Positions 17,163-25,520 of a stretch of DNA of 36,116 bases are shown here, in pieces (position 1 is the stretch's first letter; each line of letters opens with the position of its first letter). A program made the position numbers and the translations under genes. The DNA comes from Betaproteobacteria bacterium (GTDB taxonomy: Bacteria > Pseudomonadota > Gammaproteobacteria > Burkholderiales > Usitatibacteraceae), in assembly GCA_016790765.1 (NCBI GenBank), contig JAEUMZ010000095.1:1-36116 (forward strand), read 5' to 3'. The notes beneath the pieces are model-generated. The model worked only from the letters and a program-made list of their open reading frames with translations, had not been told where the DNA came from and made no database searches.

Positions 17163-18017
17163 CTATCCGGTCAGCCGGACCGGGAACAGCGAGTCCGGGA
17201 TGCCTTCGAGTGGAAAGCGCTGGTGGGTGCTGGGCAGCGGCACGTCGAGAATGGCCGCGACCGCCGCCTCGGCGCGCACGGCCAGTTCGCGGCGCGTGAG
17301 TCCACCCGCCGCGATCGGCGGCGCAAACGTGATTTCGGCGATCATGCGCCGTTGCGACAGGATGAGACCCACCGATTCGACAAAACTGATTTCGCCGACA
17401 AATGCGATCGCCGGGCTCGGCGCGCCATCGTCCAGGCGGTAGCGCAGGGCCACGGGGGACAACGCGGCGCCGTTGACGACTGCCGGTTCAAACAACGAGG
17501 TATGGAACTTGAGCAGCTTGTCGCCGGGCGTGGTGGTGCCTTCCGGGAAGAACCCGACCGAATAGCCCCCGGACAAGACCTTGTGCATGGTCTCGTTGAT
17601 GACCGCCGTGTCGCGACGTCGCGCGCGGCGGATGAAGATGGTGCCGGCGCGTTCGCAAATGAAACCGGCGATCGGCCAATCGCGAATCTCCGACTTGGCG
17701 ATGAACAGCGCCGGATGGGCCGCACTGATGACAAAAATGTCCACCCACGAGACGTGATTGGAGGCAATGATCACGTTCCTGGCATCGGCCTCGGGGATCG
17801 CCCCATGGGGGGACAGCAAGATGCCCATGATGCGCAGGAGCTTTTTCGCCCACCACCCGGTGAGGCGGTTGCGCCGCACCGCACCGATGCGGGGAAAGAC
17901 CAGGCCCACCATGAACACCGCCACCGCGACGTGCGACAAGAAGCGCGCCCATCGCCACCAGCGGACGATGAACGGCACCCTGCTGCCAGGATCGGGGCGT
18001 CGCGCTGCAGCACTCAT
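17163..18017 (-). CDS. 1-acyl-sn-glycerol-3-phosphate acyltransferase family protein
   Basis: A 284-aa PlsC-type acyltransferase for phospholipid or related lipid synthesis at the inner membrane. There is an N-terminal membrane segment (about 24-42), the catalytic motif NHVSWVD (H88, D93) and a glycerol-phosphate-binding FFPEGTTTPG (FPEGT 157-161). The length fits the PlsC family. It is the last gene of the minus-strand run beginning at cutA and lies 86 bp after the SlyB-like gene with a terminator-like hairpin between, so it may have its own promoter. Several PlsC paralogues per genome are usual; the specific substrate is unknown. Confidence 0.92.
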   Translation of the reverse strand: MSAAARRPDPGSRVPFIVRWWRWARFLSHVAVAVFMVGLVFPRIGAVRRNRLTGWWAKKLLRIMGILLSPHGAIPEADARNVIIASNHVSWVDIFVISAAHPALFIAKSEIRDWPIAGFICERAGTIFIRRARRRDTAVINETMHKVLSGGYSVGFFPEGTTTPGDKLLKFHTSLFEPAVVNGAALSPVALRYRLDDGAPSPAIAFVGEISFVESVGLILSQRRMIAEITFAPPIAAGGLTRRELAVRAEAAVAAILDVPLPSTHQRFPLEGIPDSLFPVRLTG

Positions 18018-18055
18018 GGGCGCATGGTAACCGATGCACCCCGGCGCCGCCAGCG

Positions 18056-18079
18056 AAAAAGGGGCACCTCGGCGCCCCT
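18056..18079 (-). terminator. Terminator after the SlyB-like gene
   Basis: On the minus strand AGGGGC pairs with GCCCCT across a short loop and is followed by five T residues. It lies 24 bp beyond the lipoprotein stop. Confidence 0.75.
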
Positions 18080-18103
18080 GCTAACGGGTCCTTCGCGGCG
18101 TTT

Positions 18104-18568
18104 TCAGAGGTGGGTGACCCGCGACGTGCGTCCACTGGACAGCACCCGCACCCGATCCCCCACGCGAAACTCCTCATCCTTCTCCTGCGTAATGGCGATC
18201 AGGTTGCCCCCTTCGAGGCGGATCGTGACCTCGATGCCCCGGCGGTCATTGCTGCTCTTTTCCACGGCGCTGCCGATCAGGCCCCCGACGACTGCGCCTG
18301 CGATCGCGCCAGCCGCACCGGCCTTGTCACCGCGGCCAAGCGTGGAGCCCGCGACGCCGCCGAGTGCGGCGCCGGCGAGGGTTCCGGTACCCGTGTCGCG
18401 GGCATCGATCACCACGTCGCGCACGCCTTCCACCACGCCGAGGCGGACGGATTGCTCGCCGCGCACCTGCGCGCGCGAATAGTTGCCGCCACCCAAGCCC
18501 GGCGCTGCGCAGCCTGAGACGCCAACGACCGCCGCAACGGCAATACTCGTTAACCGGATTCGATTCAT
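18104..18568 (-). CDS. Outer-membrane lipoprotein with glycine-zipper domain (SlyB-like)
   Basis: A 154-aa lipoprotein. The signal RLTSIAVAAVVGVSGCAAPG has lipobox VSGC. A glycine-zipper segment rich in GxxxG (TLAGAALGGVAGSTLGRG; AGAIAGAVVGGLIGSAVE) occupies the middle, typical of the SlyB/Pcp 2TM glycine-zipper family. The C-terminal part is a small beta domain ending SGRTSRVTHL. ATG 18568 has GAGGAGGACAGC upstream. It lies 16 bp after the PfkB gene and is probably co-transcribed. SlyB proteins stabilise the outer membrane in enterobacteria; the role here is inferred. Confidence 0.88.
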   Translation of the reverse strand: MNRIRLTSIAVAAVVGVSGCAAPGLGGGNYSRAQVRGEQSVRLGVVEGVRDVVIDARDTGTGTLAGAALGGVAGSTLGRGDKAGAAGAIAGAVVGGLIGSAVEKSSNDRRGIEVTIRLEGGNLIAITQEKDEEFRVGDRVRVLSSGRTSRVTHL

Positions 18569-18584
18569 GCTGTCCTCCTCGTGA

Positions 18585-19520
18585 TCACCACAATGGCTCA
18601 TCGAAAGCCGCTTGATACCGCTCCGCAATGTCGGCCCGCGAAGGCTCGTGTCCCTGCGGCCCGCGATGTTCGATTTTGATGCTGCCCAGCGTGTTCGCCA
18701 GCCGGCCCACCTTCTGCCAGCTCCAGCCGCGCTCGATGCCGTACAGCAGTCCGGCCCGGTATGCATCGCCACAGCCGGTCGGATCGACGCGCCGGTTTTC
18801 CTTGACGCAGGGCACGCTGATCTGTTGTCCCTCCGTGTAGATCACCGACCCCTCCGCGCCCTTGGTCACGAAGAACGCCTTCACGCGATCGGTCAGCCGC
18901 GAAAGCGGCTCGCCGGTGCGCTCCTCGAGCACGCGGGCCTCATAGTCGTTGACCGCGACGTAATCGGAGAGTTCGATGAAATGCCGCAGTTCATCGCCGT
19001 TGAACACCGGCAACGCCTGCCCCGGATCGAAGATGAACGGAATGCCCAGGTCGTGGAACTGGCTGGCGTGCTGCAACATGCCGTCGCGCGAGTCCGGCGC
19101 GAGGATGCCGATGCTGACATCGCGCGCATCGGAAACCTTGTTCAGGTAAGACGAGGCCATCGCTCCTGGATGGAACGCGGTGATCTGGTTGGCGTCGAGG
19201 TCGGTGGTGATGAAGGCCTGCGCCATGAACGCATCGGCCACGCTCCGCACATGGGTGAGCGGAATGCCCAGCGTCTCAAGGCGCTCGCGATAGGGCCCGA
19301 AGTCGCCCCCCACTGTCGCCATGATCAACGGTTCGCCCTCGAGGAGCTTCAGGTTGTAGGCGATGTTGCCCGCCGTCCCGCCAAATTCCTTGCGCATGTC
19401 CGGCACCACGAACGCCACGTTCAGGATGTGGATCTGGTCGGGGAGGATGTGGGTGTTGAACTTGCCGTGGAACACCATGATGGTGTCGTAGGCCAGCGAT
19501 CCGCAAATCAGGGCAGGCAT
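18585..19520 (-). CDS. PfkB family carbohydrate/nucleoside kinase
   Basis: A 311-aa cytosolic ribokinase-fold kinase. It starts ALICGSLAYDTIMVF. The N-terminal substrate motif reads EFGGTAGNIAYNL, and the C-terminal PfkB signature is DPTGCGDAYRAGLLYG with the catalytic Asp in GCGD. This subfamily is often annotated as adenosine kinase-like or ribokinase-like in betaproteobacteria and stands near accBC-prmA there. The substrate cannot be assigned. It lies 55 bp after the DUF3426 gene. Confidence 0.92.
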   Translation of the reverse strand: MPALICGSLAYDTIMVFHGKFNTHILPDQIHILNVAFVVPDMRKEFGGTAGNIAYNLKLLEGEPLIMATVGGDFGPYRERLETLGIPLTHVRSVADAFMAQAFITTDLDANQITAFHPGAMASSYLNKVSDARDVSIGILAPDSRDGMLQHASQFHDLGIPFIFDPGQALPVFNGDELRHFIELSDYVAVNDYEARVLEERTGEPLSRLTDRVKAFFVTKGAEGSVIYTEGQQISVPCVKENRRVDPTGCGDAYRAGLLYGIERGWSWQKVGRLANTLGSIKIEHRGPQGHEPSRADIAERYQAAFDEPLW

Positions 19521-19575
19521 GTTGAACGCTTGGTCAATCGGACAGCCGGATTATAGGGGGAGGCCGCAACACGGT

Positions 19576-20451
19576 TCAGGGGTAATAGGCCCGCACCGCA
19601 TACCCGGATGCCGGGACCTTCGGCGTGACCTCGGCGACCAGATTGATGAACACCTCGCCCCCTGGCGGCACATGCGCATTCGCGGCCGGCGCCGCACCCA
19701 GGTAGTCCAGCGGCCGCAGCGATTTGCCGAGCACCGTCTGGTTCGAGTTGTCCGTCAGGCGCAGTTCGAGCAGCGGGTAGTCCATGGCCATGCGGCCGCG
19801 GTTGGCCACGGTCGCCGTCAGCTGAATCCGGCCCCCCTTGCCGGGCAATTCGAGCAGGTCCGAAGCCTCGATCTTCATCACCGATTCATCCCGGCCATAC
19901 GGCAGGTCGCACGCAAGGGTCTCGCAGGCGCGCGCCAACCACGGCCGTGTTTCCGGCCAGTGGTTGGCCAGGTCCGAGCGAAACACATAGGCCGCGTGCA
20001 GCAACGTGGCCAGTCCTGCAAGCACCGACAGGACCACCCAACCGGTGGTTCGATGGTGTGGAGGTTCGGCGCGCGCACCTGCTGCGGCGGCCAGCAGGGC
20101 GTTGGGAGCGCCTGTGCCCGGGCCGGTGTCGATTGCGGCGCCGGCCAAACTGGCGGCGGAGGGCGCCGCACGATCGTTTTCGAGGTCTTCGAGGACGATC
20201 GCGGTCGCATCGTCCTCCAGCGACGCTTGGCCGTGTTGAGGTGCGGAAGTCGCCGCGGGTGGGGAATCGGCCAGGTCTGGCCGGTGCAGCGGCGTGTGCG
20301 GGCCCGTGGTATCCGGGCCGCGGGTGAGCGATTGAAACGCGTCAAACACCGAACGGCACCTGCCGCACATGACCCGACCCTGCCGGACGTTGAGCTGGTC
20401 GGTGAGGACCTTGAACTGGGCATTGCAGTTCGGACAGGTGGTCAGCAGCAT
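19576..20451 (-). CDS. Zinc-ribbon membrane protein with DUF3426 domain
   Basis: A 291-aa protein. The N-terminal MJ0042-type zinc ribbon has C6PNC9 and C29GRC32 (CPNCNAQF; VMCGRCRSVF). A low-complexity Ala/Pro/Asp linker follows, then one membrane segment (WVVLSVLAGLATLLHAAYVF) and a beta-rich DUF3426 domain on the periplasmic side. The ATG 20451 start is chosen because it gives the canonical zinc-ribbon N-terminus; the frame stays open upstream only into prmA. The family regularly follows prmA in betaproteobacteria. The function is unknown. Confidence 0.9.
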   Translation of the reverse strand: MLLTTCPNCNAQFKVLTDQLNVRQGRVMCGRCRSVFDAFQSLTRGPDTTGPHTPLHRPDLADSPPAATSAPQHGQASLEDDATAIVLEDLENDRAAPSAASLAGAAIDTGPGTGAPNALLAAAAGARAEPPHHRTTGWVVLSVLAGLATLLHAAYVFRSDLANHWPETRPWLARACETLACDLPYGRDESVMKIEASDLLELPGKGGRIQLTATVANRGRMAMDYPLLELRLTDNSNQTVLGKSLRPLDYLGAAPAANAHVPPGGEVFINLVAEVTPKVPASGYAVRAYYP

Positions 20452-20516
20452 GGTTGGAGTATAGCGGCGCGTTTCCGCCCTGCGGCGACGAAAGGACGGC
20501 GCGGGACGGGCATGAA

Positions 20517-21410
20517 CTAAGGCCGGCGAGTCCCTGCCAAGCAGCTCCACCCTTCGCTCGATCGCCACACGGACAAGTCGAACCACGGCTGGTAGAGGTC
20601 CTGCAATTCCGGCGCCTGTTCGTCGAGCAGGCCTGCCAGCACCAACGAGCCGCCGCCTCGCGTGTGGGCCGCGAGGGCCGGTGCCAGTGCCTTGAGGGGG
20701 TTGGCCAGGATGTTGGCCAGCGCCAAGTCGAACACTTGGCCGACACGCGCATCGGCCCCGATGAACGTCACCTCCACGCCATTGTCGGCCGCATTGCCGC
20801 GCGCGGCAGGCAGGGCCACCGGATCGATGTCGATCCCCAGTGCACTGCCCGCGCCGAGCTTCATGGCGGCAATCGCCAGGATGCCCGAGCCGCACCCGTA
20901 ATCGAGAATCTGCTTGCCGGCCACTCGCCCGGGATTTTCCTCCAGCCATTGCAGGCACATCCGCGTGGTCGGATGGCCGCCGGTCCCGAATGCGGCGCCC
21001 GGGTCGAGGCGGATGGCGATGTCCGCCCCCTGCGGGACGGCATGCCAGGACGGCACCACCCACAGCGCGCGGCCGACCTGCAATGGCTGGAACTGGGCTC
21101 GTGACAGTGCCACCCAGTCAGCGTCGTCAACCGGCTCGACCACGAAATCCGCCGCCATGCAGCCGCTCGCCTGCGCGGCTGCGGACACGACCGCGCGCGG
21201 GTCCAGGGATGCCGGCAACAACGCCTTCAAGCGGCACAGCGCCCACAGCTGCGAATCGGCCCCGGGCTCGGCGAAGATCGGCATTTCTTCCCGCGTGCCC
21301 TCGCGGGCGTCGGCAAGGTCAACGGAGAATGCCCCGCAGGCCATCAGGGCGTCGCCCAGGGCGTCCGCCTGGGCGTGCGGGATTTCCAGCGTGATGGACC
21401 AGTAGCTCAT
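20517..21410 (-). CDS. prmA: Ribosomal protein L11 methyltransferase
   Basis: A 297-aa SAM-dependent methyltransferase that trimethylates L11. The N-terminal substrate-recognition domain starts SYWSITLEIP. The family motif FGTGGHPTT (141-149) and SAM motif I DYGCGSGILAI (170-180) are present, and the catalytic-loop region reads LANILANPL. Length and order are normal. It lies 28 bp after accC, the usual accC-prmA arrangement. Confidence 0.96.
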   Translation of the reverse strand: MSYWSITLEIPHAQADALGDALMACGAFSVDLADAREGTREEMPIFAEPGADSQLWALCRLKALLPASLDPRAVVSAAAQASGCMAADFVVEPVDDADWVALSRAQFQPLQVGRALWVVPSWHAVPQGADIAIRLDPGAAFGTGGHPTTRMCLQWLEENPGRVAGKQILDYGCGSGILAIAAMKLGAGSALGIDIDPVALPAARGNAADNGVEVTFIGADARVGQVFDLALANILANPLKALAPALAAHTRGGGSLVLAGLLDEQAPELQDLYQPWFDLSVWRSSEGWSCLAGTRRP

Positions 21411-21438
21411 GGCCTTGCGCGCAGCCGCGCGGTGCGCG

Positions 21439-22806
21439 TCAGTCGCCGTCCCCGGCGATCTTCTTCAGCTTGGCCATGCGTTCTTCGAGGTAATGGATCG
21501 AGGTGCCGCCGGCGATGAAGGCGGCGTCATTGAGCAATTCCTGGTGCAGCGGCAGGTTGGTCTGGATGCCCTCGACGACCATTTCCGACAACGCGGTGCG
21601 CATGCGCGCGAACGCCTGTTCGCGCGTGTCGCCGTGCGCGATGACTTTGGCGATCAACGAATCGTAATGCGGCGGCACGAAGTAGTCGGCATACACGTGC
21701 GAATCGACGCGGATACCCGGGCCGCCCGGCACGTGGAACCGCGTGATGCGCCCCGGCGAAGGCACGAAGGTGACCGGGTTCTCAGCATTGATGCGGCATT
21801 CGACCGAGTGCCCGCGCAGCGCCACGTCCTTCTGGCGGTAACGCATGCGCTGGCCGGCGGCGATGCGGATCTGCTCCTGCACGATGTCGATGCCGGTGAT
21901 CATCTCGGACACCGGATGCTCGACCTGGACCCGCGTGTTCATCTCGATGAAGTAGAACTCGTCGTTCTCGTACAGGAACTCGAACGTGCCCGCGCCGCGG
22001 TAACCCAGCTTCAGGCACGCCTCGGCGCAGCGTTCACCGATGCGGTCGCGCACCTTGGCCTTCATGACCGGCGCCGGGGCTTCCTCGATGATCTTTTGGT
22101 GGCGGCGCTGCATCGAGCAATCGCGCTCCCACAGGAAAATCGCGTTCTTGTGCTCGTCCGACAGCACCTGGATCTCGACGTGGCGCGGCTTTTCGAGGAA
22201 TTTCTCCAGGTACACCACCGGGTTGCCGAAGGCCGATTGCGCCTCTGTTCGCGTCATCTGCACTGCGTTGACCAGGGCCGCCTCGGTGTGCACCACGCGC
22301 ATGCCGCGGCCCCCGCCGCCGCCGGCGGCCTTGATGATCACCGGGTATCCGACCTCTGCGGCAATGCGACGGATCTCCTTCGGGTCGTCCGGCAACGCGC
22401 CATCGGACCCAGGCACGCAGGGGATGCCGACCCGCTTCATCGCCGCCTTGGCGGCGACCTTGTCGCCCATGGTGCGGATGTTCTCGGGCCGCGGGCCGAT
22501 GAACACGAAGCCGGAATTCTCGACGCGCTCGGCAAAGTCCGCGTTCTCCGACAGGAAACCGTATCCCGGATGGATCGCCTGGGCATCGGTGACCTCGGCG
22601 GCGCTGATGATGGCCGGGATGTTGAGGTAGCTGTCCTTGGACGGCGCCGGGCCGATGCAGACCGATTCGTCGGCCAGCATCACATACTTGGCGTCGGCGT
22701 CCGCCTCCGAGTGAACGGCCACCGTCTTGATGCCCAGTTCCCGGCAGGCGCGCTGGATGCGCAGGGCGATCTCGCCGCGGTTGGCGATGAGGATCTTCTC
22801 GAACAT
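21439..22806 (-). CDS. accC: Acetyl-CoA carboxylase, biotin carboxylase subunit
   Basis: A 455-aa enzyme carboxylating biotin on AccB with ATP and bicarbonate, the first step of fatty-acid synthesis. The N-terminus is [17 protein letters not shown]. The ATP-grasp features are K159 and the Gly-rich loop GGGGGRGMR (162-170), and the active-site strand reads [16 protein letters not shown] 22806 is chosen over an upstream in-frame ATG because it gives the family start. It lies 43 bp after accB in the normal accBC operon. Confidence 0.97.
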   Translation of the reverse strand: MFEKILIANRGEIALRIQRACRELGIKTVAVHSEADADAKYVMLADESVCIGPAPSKDSYLNIPAIISAAEVTDAQAIHPGYGFLSENADFAERVENSGFVFIGPRPENIRTMGDKVAAKAAMKRVGIPCVPGSDGALPDDPKEIRRIAAEVGYPVIIKAAGGGGGRGMRVVHTEAALVNAVQMTRTEAQSAFGNPVVYLEKFLEKPRHVEIQVLSDEHKNAIFLWERDCSMQRRHQKIIEEAPAPVMKAKVRDRIGERCAEACLKLGYRGAGTFEFLYENDEFYFIEMNTRVQVEHPVSEMITGIDIVQEQIRIAAGQRMRYRQKDVALRGHSVECRINAENPVTFVPSPGRITRFHVPGGPGIRVDSHVYADYFVPPHYDSLIAKVIAHGDTREQAFARMRTALSEMVVEGIQTNLPLHQELLNDAAFIAGGTSIHYLEERMAKLKKIAGDGD

Positions 22807-22849
22807 CGCACCCGGCTTCTGGGTGCTGGAAAAGACGGCCATGCCGCGC

Positions 22850-23305
22850 CTACTCGATCACGAACAAGGGTTGCCCGTACTCGACGGGCTGGCCATTCTC
22901 CACCAGGATCGCCTTGACCACGCCGGCGGTATCGGATTCGATCTCGTTCAAGAGTTTCATGGCTTCGATGATGCACAGCGTCTGGCCCTTGCTCACCGTT
23001 TGCCCGATATCCACGAAGGCCGGGGCGCCCGGCGAGGGCGACCGGTAAAAGGTACCGACCATGGGGGATTTCAACTGGTGGCCGGTCGGTTGCGGCGCTG
23101 CCGCGGCCGGGACGGGGGACGCGGCGGCGGGGGCTGCGGGTGCCGGCAGCATTCCCTGCGCGGGCATGGCCATGGCGGATGCGTAGACCGGCGCCGCCGC
23201 ATGGCGGCTGATGCGGACCTTTTCCTCGCCTTCGGTGATCTCGAGCTCGGCGATGCCGGACTGCTCGACGAGGTCGATCAGCGTCTTGATCTTTCGCAGA
23301 TCCAT
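22850..23305 (-). CDS. accB: Acetyl-CoA carboxylase, biotin carboxyl carrier protein
   Basis: A 151-aa protein carrying biotin between AccC and the carboxyltransferase. The N-terminal helical segment [17 protein letters not shown] is followed by an Ala/Pro-rich linker (about 38-75) and a biotinyl domain with K117 in [11 protein letters not shown] as the biotin site. ATG 23305 has GGAGGAGG about 10 bp upstream. In many beta- and gammaproteobacteria aroQ sits directly upstream; here the upstream gap is empty. Confidence 0.97.
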   Translation of the reverse strand: MDLRKIKTLIDLVEQSGIAELEITEGEEKVRISRHAAAPVYASAMAMPAQGMLPAPAAPAAASPVPAAAAPQPTGHQLKSPMVGTFYRSPSPGAPAFVDIGQTVSKGQTLCIIEAMKLLNEIESDTAGVVKAILVENGQPVEYGQPLFVIE

Positions 23306-23640
23306 ATGCAGGGGCCCTCCTCCGTGGTTGCCGATCGTCGCCGACCCCATCGGGCAGGTCGCGATCGTCTGATATCGCTGCAGCCTGGCCGGGCAGGACC
23401 AACATCATCCAACCCTTGACTTGCATTGCGTGACAAATGTCACATTCTAACCGGGGAAGGAGTTTGCCTGATTTTCGGGACAATTGTCCAATTCGGCGAT
23501 GTGACCGAATATCCGTCAAATTGATGCGAAATGACAACAGATGTCGCAGTTTCAACAAATCGGTGGGATCACAAGGATTTGGCAGGCACGGTTTGGTTGA
23601 CGCTGGGACGTACAGCAGTGTCAGACTTGACGTTTAAACA
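23306..23640 (-). promoter_or_regulatory. Upstream region of accB with several ACA/TGT palindromes
   Basis: No gene is seen in 335 bp. The stretch 23425-23560 is AT-richer than its surroundings and contains GTGACAAATGTCAC (23430-23443), GGACAATTGTCC (23478-23489) and a looser TGACAACAGATGTC near 23531. TAGAAT on the minus strand (23449-23444) could be a -10 box. This is the place where aroQ is commonly found in related genomes. Confidence 0.45.
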
Positions 23641-24201
23641 CTACTTGGCAGCTTTTGGAAGATTTTTGGCAATGATTGATTCAATTTGGCGAATCTTGCC
23701 ATCGTCCAAAACGCCCAGAAATGAGGCGACAACCTCGCCAGACGGGTCCAACACCACACTGTACGGCAGCAGCCCGGGGCGATTTCCAAGCCGTCTTGAA
23801 AACGCAATGGCCCGCGCTTCATCGACCAGGACTGGATAGGCGATCGGGAGCCTGGCTATGAATCTTTCGACGTTTGGCCGAGAATCAGCTGCAATGCCAA
23901 TCACTTGAACGCTGTTGGACGATTTTGAATGCAGGGCATTCAAGCGGGGAATCTCTTCAATGCACGGCGCACACCAGGTCGCCCAGAAATTCACCAGCAC
24001 GGGTTTGCCGGCCCATTGGGCCAGGGTTTGGCGTTGGCCGGAAACGTCCGGAAAGGACTCTGCATGGATGCTGGCGCCATTGGCGGACGATTCGACCGTC
24101 GCGGGCGTCGTCGCGGCCCCGGTCAGGTACGAAGCCACGCCACCCAGCGCAGCCAGCAGGATGCCTGCGCCCACCAGGGCCCAGGCGATGCGTCGATTCA
24201 C
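23641..24201 (-). CDS. TlpA-like thiol:disulfide oxidoreductase
   Basis: A 186-aa periplasmic thioredoxin-fold protein held by an N-terminal membrane anchor (AWALVGAGILLAALGGVASYL). The redox motif is W76-C77-A-P-C80 in VNFWATWCAPCIEEIP; the cis-Pro region reads GLLPYSVVLD. The GTG start at 24201 overlaps the stop of the preceding DsbD-alpha gene as GTGA, indicating translational coupling. TlpA proteins usually reduce cytochrome maturation or copper-site thiols. Here its direct partner may be the adjacent DsbD-alpha domain. Confidence 0.92.
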   Translation of the reverse strand: MNRRIAWALVGAGILLAALGGVASYLTGAATTPATVESSANGASIHAESFPDVSGQRQTLAQWAGKPVLVNFWATWCAPCIEEIPRLNALHSKSSNSVQVIGIAADSRPNVERFIARLPIAYPVLVDEARAIAFSRRLGNRPGLLPYSVVLDPSGEVVASFLGVLDDGKIRQIESIIAKNLPKAAK

Positions 24202-24731
24202 GGTTTCTGGACGAGGGACTTGAGGGCCGATTGGCCGGCGATCGATCCGAGCGAGGCCTGCCGGGCCGCCACCCACTCCCCGGCGGAGCGGTTGAGTTCA
24301 AAGACCTGCGTGAACGGCGGATAGCAAACGCCGGCCTGTTCCGCGCACCCCTGGGCCGTAACGCCCAGCAACAGCTTGCCGGTGGCATCGGGGGTCGCGC
24401 CGCGCAACTTGATCACCAACACCCCCTCATGGGTCTCAACGCGCCCAAAGGTCGGATCCTGCTTCACGTGGCCCTTCGGAAACACCAATCGCGCATTGGC
24501 GACCCGTTTCCCGCCCGCTTCGATCGCAAACCGCTGCCGATACAGATAGTGCCCCGGCGCAATCTCGAACCGCACCTCGGTCCATCGCGCATCGGCCACC
24601 CGCGCGGTGGCACGAAATGCCTCGTCGGCGGGCAACAGGTCGTCGTTGGCGCGCGCCGGTTGCACGGCGGCCAGCGCGCAACCGAGCAGCGCGAAGGCAA
24701 GTCGGCGGGAGGATTCAGCGCTGCGTTTCAT
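24198..24731 (-). CDS. Stand-alone DsbD N-terminal (alpha) domain protein
   Basis: A 177-aa exported protein with signal peptide FALLGCALAAVQPARA. The mature part is a DsbD-alpha immunoglobulin-like fold with redox cysteines C129 and C136 in QGCAEQAGVCYPP, the hallmark motif. Full DsbD would continue with an eight-helix beta domain and a thioredoxin-like gamma domain; here the protein stops after alpha and TlpA follows directly. It overlaps cutA by 17 bp and tlpA by 4 bp. cutA-dsbD adjacency is known from enterobacteria, so this may be a reduced dsbD locus. No frameshift remnant of the beta domain is seen. Confidence 0.85.
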   Translation of the reverse strand: MKRSAESSRRLAFALLGCALAAVQPARANDDLLPADEAFRATARVADARWTEVRFEIAPGHYLYRQRFAIEAGGKRVANARLVFPKGHVKQDPTFGRVETHEGVLVIKLRGATPDATGKLLLGVTAQGCAEQAGVCYPPFTQVFELNRSAGEWVAARQASLGSIAGQSALKSLVQKP

Positions 24732-25071
24732 CGAGGATCCATTTCAAGTAGGGCGCCGAGCCGATCGTGATGGGCAGGGCGATCAATTCCGGTGTGTCGT
24801 ACGGATGCAGAGCCAGAACCTGCGCCAGAAGTTCCGGCCACAACGCCTGCCGTGACTTGATCAGGAGTGTGAACTCACTTGCCGTTTCGATGCTGCCATT
24901 CCACCGGTAAGTGGACACTCCGGCCGGCAGTCGATGGACACAGGCCGCCAGCCGGTGTTGCAACAACGCGTCAGTCAACTTTACAGCGGCGGCCTCATCG
25001 GGTACTGTGGTCAGCGCCAACAAGGGGCTGTCCGTTGCATCATTCTGCGCGGACGAATCCGGACTTGACAC
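24715..25071 (-). CDS. cutA: Divalent-cation tolerance protein CutA
   Basis: A 118-aa small trimeric protein of the CutA1 family. The family motif is HPYDTPELIALPI (H89, Y91, P94, E95), and the core start is LLALTTVPDEAAA. No ATG fits; GTG 25071 has AGGGGG about 10 bp upstream and gives a normal length with a short extra N-terminus. It is first in the minus-strand run and is divergent from fxsA across 38 bp. The physiological role of CutA is still debated in the literature. Confidence 0.9.
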   Translation of the reverse strand: MSSPDSSAQNDATDSPLLALTTVPDEAAAVKLTDALLQHRLAACVHRLPAGVSTYRWNGSIETASEFTLLIKSRQALWPELLAQVLALHPYDTPELIALPITIGSAPYLKWILDETQR

Positions 25072-25109
25072 CTGATGAACCCCCTGCGTTCGCGACCCCG
25101 ACACACACC

Positions 25110-25520
25110 ATGATCCGCCTGCTGATCCTGACAATTTTACTGGCCTTCCCCGCGGCGGAGGGCGCCCTGCTGTTCCAATTGGCGAATGGGCCGTCAGGCA
25201 GCGGGGCCTGGGTGTTGGCGTGGGTGTTCTTTGCGGCGGCGGCAGGCATCGTCCTGATCCAGCAGGCGCGGTTCTCGTTGCTAGCGCGCCTGGCGGGCGC
25301 ACTCGGGCAGGGAAAATTCTCGCTCGCTGCATTGATCGACAGCTTTCGCACCGTGCTGGCCGGCTTGCTGCTCATCTTTCCCGGGCTGATCTCCGATGCG
25401 CTGGCCTTGATGGTCTTGCTGTGGCCGGTTCGCGAACCCGCATTCCAGAGTGCAGTGGCACGCTCCCCTTCCCAGCGCTCCGCGCGCGTCATCGACGGCG
25501 AGTTTCGTCGCGAAGGTTGA
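25110..25520 (+). CDS. fxsA: FxsA family membrane protein
   Basis: A 136-aa inner-membrane protein. It begins MIRLLILTILLAFPAAEGAL and has about three to four hydrophobic segments, with LLLIFPGLISDALALMVLLW marking the conserved FxsA core (PGLISD). In E. coli FxsA relieves phage T7 exclusion by the F plasmid; the normal function is unknown. No clear ribosome-binding site precedes ATG 25110. Its stop TGA abuts the stop of the convergent SDR gene, forming the palindrome TGATCA. Confidence 0.9.
   Translation: MIRLLILTILLAFPAAEGALLFQLANGPSGSGAWVLAWVFFAAAAGIVLIQQARFSLLARLAGALGQGKFSLAALIDSFRTVLAGLLLIFPGLISDALALMVLLWPVREPAFQSAVARSPSQRSARVIDGEFRREG

Noticed and set aside
17223..18482. A 419-codon plus-strand frame opposite plsC and the SlyB-like gene
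   Set aside because: Both minus-strand genes have clear motifs and starts; the plus frame is Arg/Asp/His-rich shadow sequence.
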